NCBI GenBank assembly: GCA_003343815.1
Contig: QAKL01000027.1
Span: 1 to 6,405 of the forward strand
Origin: Clostridiales bacterium
Lineage (GTDB): Bacteria > Bacillota > Peptococcia > Peptococcales > Peptococcaceae
Length of the DNA stretch: 6,405 bases
Direction of reading: 5' to 3'
The notes under the pieces were generated by a model. That model worked only from the letters and a program-made list of their open reading frames with translations, did no database searches and was not told where the DNA came from. The translations under genes and the position numbers were made by a program. This document shows positions 1 through 5,565 of this stretch, piece after piece (within the stretch, counting starts at the first letter, position 1; every line of letters starts with the position of its first letter).

Positions 1-80
1 CGAAAAACATTTCTTTATTTTACCCGCGTATATGTTTTTTTCAGCTATAGATTTTTTTTTCGAAATTAAGATAATGTTTC
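1..80. other. AT-rich non-coding leader upstream of the operon promoter
   Basis: This stretch has no credible coding frame. It is very AT-rich, with T-runs at 35-41 and 51-60. An 8-bp inverted repeat (AAAAACAT at 3-10, ATGTTTTT at 32-39) has a 21-base loop and is almost all A/T, so it may be chance or the tail of a terminator for a gene to the left of the window. No riboswitch or operator could be recognised. Confidence 0.4.
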
Positions 81-109
81 TTGACGAATATTTCATAAAA
101 GTGTAAAAT
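81..109 (+). promoter_or_regulatory. Sigma-A type promoter of the ABC importer operon
   Basis: TTGACG at 81-86 and TAAAAT at 104-109 are separated by exactly 17 bases, close to the vegetative sigma-factor consensus (TTGACA / TATAAT). Transcription would begin near position 116, leaving a leader of about 58 bases before the ATPase start at 174. The surrounding AT-rich sequence fits a strong promoter. The call rests on the motif match alone. Confidence 0.7.
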
Positions 110-122
110 TATATCATATAGT

Positions 123-152
123 ATCGCCGCCGGATAACTACGGCGATTTTTT
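123..152 (+). terminator. Terminator-like hairpin in the operon leader (possible attenuator)
   Basis: ATCGCCG (123-129) and CGGCGAT (141-147) form a perfect 7-bp stem with an 11-base loop, and six T's run from 147 to 152. This has the form of a rho-independent terminator. It lies after the predicted transcription start (about 116) and before the ribosome binding site (AAGGAG, 159-164), so it would act inside the leader of the importer operon. It could be an attenuator, a leader-stabilising hairpin, or a terminator for transcripts entering from the left. No obvious competing anti-terminator stem is visible in the short leader. Confidence 0.5.
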
Positions 153-173
153 AATTATAAGGAGTGCTGCAGG

Positions 174-1709
174 ATGGACAACCATAATGCTTATATCGAA
201 ATGGTCGGCATTACCAAAACCTTTGGCAAAGTCATTGCCAATCACGATATTAATCTCAAAGTCGAAAAAGGCGAAATCCACGCCCTTTTAGGCGAAAACG
301 GCGCCGGTAAATCCACACTGATGAATATGCTTTCCGGCATCTATACTCCGGATAAAGGCGAAATTTATCTGGACGGTCAGCTCATCAGCTTTAGTTCGCC
401 GAAAGATTCTATCCAAGCCGGCATCGGCATGGTGCATCAGCATTTTAAAGTTATTGAAGTCATGACTGCTGCGGAAAACGTACTTTTAGGACAAAAAGGC
501 GGGCTTTTATTCAAAAAAGAGGAAACCGCCAAAATATCCGCGATTTCCGAGCAGTATCATTTGCAAGTTGATTTAGATAAAATCGTCGGCGAAATGTCCG
601 TCGGCGAAAAGCAAAATTTAGAGATTTTAAAGGTGCTCTACCGCGGCGCACGCATTTTGATTTTAGACGAACCGACGGCTGTCTTAACTCCGCAGGAAAC
701 GGAACGCTTATTCCAAATCATGCGCAAGATGAAAGAAAACGGCTGTGCGGTTATCTTTATCAGCCACAAGATGAACGAAGTTATGGAGATCACCGACCGC
801 GTCACCGTGCTGCGTAAAGGCACGACTGTGCAAACTTTAAATACTTCCGAGACCAACCCCAAAGAACTCACCGAGCTGATGGTCGGCCGCAAGATGGATT
901 TATCCGTCGTGCGTTTAGAACAGGCACGCGGCGAGCTGGCGATGGATGTCAAAGATCTCACCGTCGTAGGTGTAGACGGGCATACGAAATTAAAAAACGT
1001 ATCATTTGACCTCTACCACGGCGAAATATTAGGCGTAGCCGGGATCGCCGGCAGCGGACAAAAAGAATTATGCGAGGCTATCGCAGGTTTACAGGATGTC
1101 AAGCAAGGCGAAATTATGTTTAAAGGGCAAAATTTAGCCAAACTCACCCCGCGCAAAATTATCGAGTTGGGTATTCACATGAGCTTTGTCCCGGAGGATC
1201 GTTTAGGCATGGGCTTGGTCGCCGGGATGGACATGGTTGATAATCTGCTTTTGAAAAAATATCAAAAGCAAAAAGGACTTTTCATCGACAAAAAGCCCGC
1301 CATTGCCCAGGCGAAAAAAATTACCGATGAGTTGGAAATCGTCACTCCCGGCATTTCCAATTACCCTGTAAAAAACCTTTCCGGCGGCAACATTCAAAAA
1401 GTTCTTTTAGGGCGCGAGTTAGATTTATCGCCGGAAGTCTTGGTGACGGCTTATCCTGTGCGCGGTTTGGATATTAACACCTGCCACAAAATTTACGATT
1501 TGCTCAATGATTCCAAAAAAGACGGAGTCGCCGTTTTATTTATCAACGAAGATTTAGACGTTTTAATCGATCTCTGCGACCGTATCATGGTTTTGGCGGC
1601 AGGCGAGATCACCGGCATAGTCGATGCCCACCATATTACCAAAGAAGACTTAGGCTTAATGATGCTCGGCAAAAAAATAGAAGGCGGTGAAATGTCATGT
1701 TCCAAATAG
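174..1709 (+). CDS. BMP-type ABC importer, duplicated ATP-binding protein
   Basis: This is the cytoplasmic motor of the importer: 511 residues, the usual length for double-domain ATPases of the sugar/nucleoside (CUT2, YufO/NupO-like) group. The N-terminal domain has a complete ATP site: Walker A GENGAGKST (40-48), Q-loop Q89, signature SVGEKQ (142-147), Walker B ILILDEP (161-167, catalytic E166) and switch H198. The C-terminal domain is degenerate, as is normal in this family: GSGQKE replaces Walker A at 293-298, the signature LSGGN (402-406) is kept, the Walker B end reads TAYP (425-428) instead of a DEP, and the switch His is Glu in FINED. ATP hydrolysis is therefore expected mainly at one of the two sites. 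The ATG is preceded by AAGGAG at 159-164, 9 bases away. The 3' end overlaps the next gene by 13 bases. The substrate cannot be read from this subunit; purine nucleosides or related solutes are inferred from the BMP partner. Confidence 0.95.
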   Translation: MDNHNAYIEMVGITKTFGKVIANHDINLKVEKGEIHALLGENGAGKSTLMNMLSGIYTPDKGEIYLDGQLISFSSPKDSIQAGIGMVHQHFKVIEVMTAAENVLLGQKGGLLFKKEETAKISAISEQYHLQVDLDKIVGEMSVGEKQNLEILKVLYRGARILILDEPTAVLTPQETERLFQIMRKMKENGCAVIFISHKMNEVMEITDRVTVLRKGTTVQTLNTSETNPKELTELMVGRKMDLSVVRLEQARGELAMDVKDLTVVGVDGHTKLKNVSFDLYHGEILGVAGIAGSGQKELCEAIAGLQDVKQGEIMFKGQNLAKLTPRKIIELGIHMSFVPEDRLGMGLVAGMDMVDNLLLKKYQKQKGLFIDKKPAIAQAKKITDELEIVTPGISNYPVKNLSGGNIQKVLLGRELDLSPEVLVTAYPVRGLDINTCHKIYDLLNDSKKDGVAVLFINEDLDVLIDLCDRIMVLAAGEITGIVDAHHITKEDLGLMMLGKKIEGGEMSCSK

Positions 1710-2767
1710 TTAAACGCGGCGATATTACGACTTTGCACAAGACTTGTAATATGCTTTTAGCCATTCTTTTGGCACTGGCTGCCGTCGCGATATTTTTAGC
1801 CGTTTTAGGCTATAATCCGCTTAGCGTCTACATCTCGATGTTAGACGGAGCGTTCGGCAGCAGCTACCGCTTCAAGCAGACTATCGTCAATATGGTGCCG
1901 TTGGTTATCACTTCTTTAGGCATTTTGATTGCCTTTAAAATGAAATTTTGGAATATCGGCGCTGAGGGACAAATTTTGATCGGCGGTTTCTGCGGCAGTT
2001 TCTTTGCCTATAATTTTTTCTCGTGGCCGAAACCTATTTTATTGATCGTCATGCTGTTAGCCGGCTTTATCGGCGGCGGCTTGTGGGGATTGATCGCAGG
2101 TTACTTAAAAGCGCGCTGGCACGCCAGCGAGGCGATTACGACATTAATGATGAATTACATCGCGTTAAAATGGATCGTTTATTTGCAGTTCGGTCCGTGG
2201 AAGGACCCGGCGGCGTTCGGCTATCCGACGATGAGCCGCTTTGCCGACAGTGCGATTTTGCCGAAATTATTCGGTGTCAATATCGGCTGGGTGATCGCCC
2301 TTTTATTGGTTGTAATCGTGCATATTTTTATGACGCGCACCAAAAAAGGCTTTGAAATCGCCGTTTTGGGCGAAAGCGAAAACACCGGCCGCTATGCGGG
2401 TATCAGTATCAAGCGTACGATGCTTCTGGCAATCTTTTTAAGCGGTGCTTTGTGCGGATTGAGCGGTATCATCCAAGCCTCGGCGGTTAATAATATTTTA
2501 TCCAGCAGCTTAGCCAACGGCTTGGGTTACACGGCTATTATTACCACCTGGCTGGCACATTTAAGCGCACCTTTAACTTTGGTCGTCTGCTTTTTATTCG
2601 CCGTATTGGCGCAGGGCGGCAATTTCATCCAGACTGCGGTCGGGATTCCCTCCGCCGTCGCTACAGTCTTGCAAGCTGTAATTTTGTTTTTCGTCTTAGG
2701 CAGTGAATTATTTAATAACTATAAAATCGTCCGCAGAAACAATAAAGGGGAGGCTGAGAAAAAATGA
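1697..2767 (+). CDS. BMP-type ABC importer, permease 1
   Basis: This 356-residue inner-membrane protein of the BPD_transp_2 family (YufP/NupP-like) is one half of the translocation channel. Hydrophobic segments lie at about 18-38, 62-80, 92-108, 113-135, 145-163, 195-212, 240-260, 280-305 and 316-334. Family hallmarks are FWNIGAEGQ (84-92), SEAITTLMMNYIAL (144-157) followed by GPWKDP (166-171), and the cytoplasmic loop from T213 to I236 (TKKGFEIAVLGE...GRYAGI), the likely contact with the ATPase. The tail after 339 is short and basic. The ATG overlaps the end of the ATPase gene by 13 bases, and GGCGGTGA at 1683-1690 lies inside that gene as the ribosome binding site, so translation is probably coupled. 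The next permease begins within its stop codon (ATGA). Family and role are clear; the exact solute is not. Confidence 0.94.
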   Translation: MFQIVKRGDITTLHKTCNMLLAILLALAAVAIFLAVLGYNPLSVYISMLDGAFGSSYRFKQTIVNMVPLVITSLGILIAFKMKFWNIGAEGQILIGGFCGSFFAYNFFSWPKPILLIVMLLAGFIGGGLWGLIAGYLKARWHASEAITTLMMNYIALKWIVYLQFGPWKDPAAFGYPTMSRFADSAILPKLFGVNIGWVIALLLVVIVHIFMTRTKKGFEIAVLGESENTGRYAGISIKRTMLLAIFLSGALCGLSGIIQASAVNNILSSSLANGLGYTAIITTWLAHLSAPLTLVVCFLFAVLAQGGNFIQTAVGIPSAVATVLQAVILFFVLGSELFNNYKIVRRNNKGEAEKK

Positions 2768-3699
2768 GTTGGTGGATTGCATTTTTAAGCGCAGCAGTGG
2801 TCGCCGGTACACCGTTGCTGTTTGCCTCTTTGGGCGGTATTTTATGTGAACGAGTCGGCAATCAAAATTTAGGTATCGAGGGTATGATGATGATGGGCGC
2901 AGTCGCAGGCTTTATCGTTGCGATTAAAACCGCAAGCCCTTTAGCCGCGATGGCTGCCGCCGCTTTAGCCGGATTAATCGGCGCTTTGATTTATGCGGTT
3001 TTGGCTATTACTTTGCGTACCAATCAAGTCGTCACCGGTTTGACCTTGACGATGTTCGGCACCGGATTGGCTAACTTTTTAGGCAAGCCCTACATCAATC
3101 TGATGACTCCCGTGCGCGTCAAATCTTTCTTTGCCGCTAAAGCTATCCCTGTTTTGAGCGATATCCCGATCATCGGACCGATCTTTTTTAAACAAGATTT
3201 GTTTATTTATTTCGGCTATCTCACCGTGCTTGTGCTGGGTGTTTATCTGTTTAAAACCCGCCCGGGCTTAAATATGCGCGCCGTCGGTCAAAATCCTGCC
3301 GCCGCCGACGCTGCCAGCATTAACGTCACTTTTTATAAATATGCTCACGTCCTTTTAGGCGGTGCTTTGTGCGGTTTGGGCGGCGCATATTTATCGCTCG
3401 TTTATGTGCCGAGCTGGCAGGAAAATATTACCGCGGGCTTAGGCTGGATAGCCGTCGCCTTAATCATTTTCGCGACTTGGAATCCGTACAAGGCCGTCTT
3501 CGGCTCTTATTTGTTCGGCGGCTTAACTATTTTAGGTTTCCGCTTGCAGGGCGCCGGCATGCACATCAATCAATATTTGGTCGATATGACTCCCTATATC
3601 GTCACGATTTTGGTCTTAGTTTTCGTTTCCCAAGGACACAACCCGAAAAACGCTCCACCTAAAGCTTTAGGCGATCCGTATTTCCGTGAAGAACGATAA
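2764..3699 (+). CDS. BMP-type ABC importer, permease 2
   Basis: This 311-residue inner-membrane protein of the same family (YufQ/NupQ-like) is the second, non-identical half of the channel. Characteristic motifs are GNQNLGIEGMMMMGA (32-46), NQVVTGLTLTMFGTGL (87-102), the loop T165-I186 containing GLNMRAVGQNPAAADAASI, and the late segment YLSLVYVPSWQENITAGLGW (209-228) followed by WNP (239-241). Hydrophobic segments occur at about 5-27, 40-57, 60-84, 88-106, 146-163, 194-213, 226-240, 243-260 and 273-290. The start overlaps the stop of permease 1 as ATGA, and GGGGAGG at 2747-2753 is a strong ribosome binding site 10 bases upstream. There is no terminator just after the TAA; transcription would run through the broken regulator to the hairpin at 4234-4267. 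Confidence 0.94.
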   Translation: MSWWIAFLSAAVVAGTPLLFASLGGILCERVGNQNLGIEGMMMMGAVAGFIVAIKTASPLAAMAAAALAGLIGALIYAVLAITLRTNQVVTGLTLTMFGTGLANFLGKPYINLMTPVRVKSFFAAKAIPVLSDIPIIGPIFFKQDLFIYFGYLTVLVLGVYLFKTRPGLNMRAVGQNPAAADAASINVTFYKYAHVLLGGALCGLGGAYLSLVYVPSWQENITAGLGWIAVALIIFATWNPYKAVFGSYLFGGLTILGFRLQGAGMHINQYLVDMTPYIVTILVLVFVSQGHNPKNAPPKALGDPYFREER

Positions 3700-3718
3700 A
3701 TCATAAAAAGCTTGAACC

Positions 3719-3760
3719 GCTTGGTGATATGCATCTCCGCTACATCTGATCAAACCAAGC
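3719..3760. repeat. Inverted repeat at the 5' edge of the TetR remnant
   Basis: GCTTGGT (3719-3725) and ACCAAGC (3754-3760) are perfect 7-base inverted copies 28 bases apart, with GAT/ATC (3726-3728 / 3749-3751) extending the pairing after a bulge. No T-run follows, so it is not a terminator. The right arm lies in the apparent coding part of the remnant, so it may be chance or a relic of a regulator binding site. Confidence 0.25.
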
Positions 3761-4212
3761 AGGCTTTAGCCCAAGCCCTAAAAGAGCTGATGGCGAAAAA
3801 CCTTTTGATAAAATAACTATTCACGATATCACCGACCTCTGCGGCATCAGACGGCAAAAATTTTATTATCATTTCGAGGATGTATATGAGCTAATGCGCT
3901 GGATGTTTCAGGAGGAAACAGTGGCTTTATTAGCAGCTCATGAGGGTACGCTTTTATGGCAGGATGGACTATTGCAGCTTTTCCGCTATATTGAGGATAA
4001 TAAAGCAGTCTGCCTCTGCGCGCTGAAATCTGTCGGACGCTGGCATTTGAATCGCTTTTTCGAAACAGATATTCACGCGATCATCCACCGCACGGTAGAG
4101 CATCTCGGCGAGGAAAGCGACCGGCACGCCGGAGGAATTAATTGACTTTGTTGATCAAATGCTCGGTGACAATATCCGCGGCGCAAAAATGCGTTTTGGT
4201 GAAGTATTATAA
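3721..4212 (+). pseudogene. Broken TetR/AcrR-family (DhaS-like) transcriptional regulator
   Basis: Reading across frames recovers a TetR-type repressor. From about 3751 the frame gives QTKQALAQALKELMAK. This frame runs into TAA at 3820-3822, but removing the shift at the A-run 3796-3800 (one base short of the expected AAA AAA CCT) continues as KPFDKITIHDITDLCGIRRQ and then FYYHF (3861-3875), the classic helix-turn-helix and FYYHF signature of this family. The second frame runs through a plausible ligand-domain start (YELMRWMFQEE...LFRYIEDNKA) to TGA at 4143-4145. Around 4100-4130 another shift leads to PEELIDFVDQMLG and a TAA at 4210-4212. No in-frame ATG exists before 3790; only TTG or GTG codons (3721, 3724) are available, and the ATG at 3729 is out of frame and stops at 3747-3749. 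The total is about 163 codons and lacks the last helices usual in relatives. It probably once regulated the adjacent importer or another local gene. The lesions could be sequencing errors, but two or more make decay more likely. Confidence 0.8.
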
Positions 4213-4233
4213 AAACAATCATATTTTGCACAC

Positions 4234-4267
4234 AAAAAAAGCTATGCAGAAATCTGCATAGCCTTTT
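4234..4267. terminator. Bidirectional intrinsic terminator between convergent transcripts
   Basis: GCTATGCAG (4241-4249) and CTGCATAGC (4254-4262) form a perfect 9-bp stem with a 4-base loop. Seven A's (4234-4240) precede it and TTTT (4264-4267) follows. On the minus strand it ends in a run of seven T's, ideal for ending the BMP lipoprotein transcript, whose stop codon is about 40 bases away. On the + strand the T-tract is weaker but would still end read-through from the permease operon and the TetR remnant. Confidence 0.88.
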
Positions 4268-4303
4268 AATTTGGTTAAATTGAATTATACTGCAAAGCTT
4301 GAA

Positions 4304-5416
4304 TTAGTTACCGGAGGGGATCTCGCCGATAACGCCGTCAACGAACCACATCATGCTCAGCATTTCTTCATCGGTCAATTTCTGACCTTCTTCAACTTTC
4401 AAGTTGCCGTCCTGATCGTAAATCGGGCCGGTGAAGACATCCCACTCACCGCTGGTGATTTTCTTTTCAGCAGCAGCGACAGCATCTTTAGCTTCTTGGC
4501 TTACAGCTTTGCCGTAATCGGACAAACCGACTACGCCGTCAGCAATACCGCCCCAGTAAGAGGTCGGCTCCCAAGTGCCGTCCAAAACCTGCTGTAATTG
4601 GTCTGTGTAGAATGCACCTAAATGCCAAACAGCGGATACTAAGAAACCTTCTTCGTTAGCCTGAGACATATCTTTGTTATAGCCTACAGAGTAAGCGCCG
4701 TGCTCGGCAGCAGCCTGCTGAGCCGCAGTGGTATCCTGGTGCTGGCAGATAGTATCTACGCCCTGGCTGTCCAACAATGCTTCGGCAGCTTGTTTCTCAA
4801 CAGCAGGATCATACCAAGTGTTGGTCCACATAACATAAACATTAGCCTCCGGGTTAGCGCTGCGAACACCCAAGGTGAAAGCATTGATACCGCGGATAAC
4901 TTCCGGAGTAGGATATGCTGCTACATAACCGATTTTATTGTTTTTAGTAGTCATGCCGGCTACGATACCGGATAAGTAACGCGGCTGATACATTCTGCCG
5001 AAGTAATTGCCGTAGTTATCGCCCAAGATATTGCCGGAGAAATGCATAAATTTAACATCCGGATTGTCTTTAGCTACCTTCTCTACATACTGCATGTAGT
5101 TATAGCTGTTAGCGAAAATGATGTTGCAGCCCTGATCGATCATATCGTTCATAACACTCTCGACAGTCTGATCCTCAGGCACGCTCTCGGAAACGACAGT
5201 TTCTACTTTGTCCTCGCCTAAAGCATTGATAGCCTCCATACGACCCTCGTCATGTACTTGCGAATAACCGCCGTCGTTAGCCGCACCGATGTAGATGAAA
5301 CCGGCTTTAACTTTGTCCATGCCGCCGTCAGCTGTGCCTTTGTCGCCGCCGCAGCCCGCTAAGACCAAGCTTAACGCCATGACTGCGATCAGCAATACAC
5401 TGATTTTCTTTTTCAT
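4304..5416 (-). CDS. BMP-family substrate-binding lipoprotein of the ABC importer
   Basis: This 370-residue extracytoplasmic solute receptor (COG1744, Med/BmpA/PnrA-like) would feed the permease pair encoded convergently. The N-terminus is a lipoprotein signal: MKKK, a hydrophobic stretch 5-20, and a lipobox LAGC with the lipidated Cys at 22, then a short Gly-rich linker. The type I periplasmic-binding fold begins with AGFIYIGAANDGGYSQVHDEGR (38-59), including the family DGG-x(4)-HDxGR pattern. It continues with NYFGRMYQPRYLSGIVAG (137-154), IGYVAAYPTPEVIRGINAF (162-180), W197 and W201, and QHQDTT (225-230). These resemble the BMP branch that binds purine-type ligands. The start is set at the ATG 5416: GGAGG (5432-5428) lies 11 bases upstream, and the signal peptide then begins normally. 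An upstream in-frame TTG at 5434 would overlap that ribosome binding site and add an acidic stretch before the signal. It has its own promoter and a strong terminator, so it is probably a single-gene transcript. Confidence 0.94.
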   Translation of the reverse strand: MKKKISVLLIAVMALSLVLAGCGGDKGTADGGMDKVKAGFIYIGAANDGGYSQVHDEGRMEAINALGEDKVETVVSESVPEDQTVESVMNDMIDQGCNIIFANSYNYMQYVEKVAKDNPDVKFMHFSGNILGDNYGNYFGRMYQPRYLSGIVAGMTTKNNKIGYVAAYPTPEVIRGINAFTLGVRSANPEANVYVMWTNTWYDPAVEKQAAEALLDSQGVDTICQHQDTTAAQQAAAEHGAYSVGYNKDMSQANEEGFLVSAVWHLGAFYTDQLQQVLDGTWEPTSYWGGIADGVVGLSDYGKAVSQEAKDAVAAAEKKITSGEWDVFTGPIYDQDGNLKVEEGQKLTDEEMLSMMWFVDGVIGEIPSGN

Positions 5417-5465
5417 TTTTTCGACACCCTCCAATAAATTTAGATAGTTATAAACTACTTCCCTT

Positions 5466-5494
5466 ATCTTACCATTGTTTTTTCACATAGTCAA
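5466..5494 (-). promoter_or_regulatory. Sigma-A type promoter of the BMP lipoprotein gene
   Basis: On the minus strand TTGACT (5494-5489) and TAAGAT (5471-5466) are 17 bases apart, close to the vegetative consensus. Transcription would start near 5459, giving a leader of about 43 bases to the ATG at 5416. Just after the start lies a small inverted repeat, TAGTT/AACTA at 5445-5457, which could be an operator or chance. A separate promoter fits the usual need for excess binding protein. Confidence 0.72.
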
Positions 5495-5520
5495 CACATT
5501 CGCTCGACAATAGGGAAATA

Positions 5521-5549
5521 AAAATGAATATTTTCCATAAGAAAAATAT
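5521..5549 (-). terminator. Weak AT-rich hairpin after the DegV gene
   Basis: ATATTTT (5528-5534) and AAAATAT (5543-5549) pair over 7 A/T base pairs, and the minus strand then continues with a short T-rich stretch. It is the only hairpin seen between the DegV stop and the BMP promoter. All-A/T stems make poor terminators, so some DegV transcripts may read into the BMP gene. Confidence 0.25.
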
Positions 5550-5565
5550 GTCCTTAAAATTTTAC

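Noticed and set aside
55..68. Possible PurR box around the TTTCGAAA palindrome at 58-65
   Set aside because: It lacks the CGAAC core with paired inverted boxes, and the palindrome lies in low-complexity T/A sequence.
111..152. Resemblance of CATATAGTATCGCCG to the start of a purine riboswitch
   Set aside because: The loop-loop motifs, the GTTTCTAC-like joining segment and the third helix of the aptamer are absent, and the sequence runs straight into T's and the ribosome binding site.
638..961. Minus-strand open frame inside the ATPase gene
   Set aside because: It is antisense to well-conserved ABC motifs, lacks a ribosome binding site and resembles no domain. The same applies to the minus frames at 1203-1397 and 1493-1738.
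2023..2355. + strand open frame inside permease 1, and a similar one at 3369-3662 in permease 2
   Set aside because: Both are out-of-frame shadows of membrane protein genes, Arg-rich and without recognisable domains.
4189..4206. CGCA-AAAA-TGCG hairpin with TTTT after it near the end of the TetR remnant
   Set aside because: The stem is only 4 bp, and a much stronger terminator lies 40 bases downstream.
4271..4975. + strand open frames opposite the BMP lipoprotein gene (4271-4597, 4700-4975)
   Set aside because: They are antisense shadows of a gene with an unambiguous signal peptide and conserved motifs.
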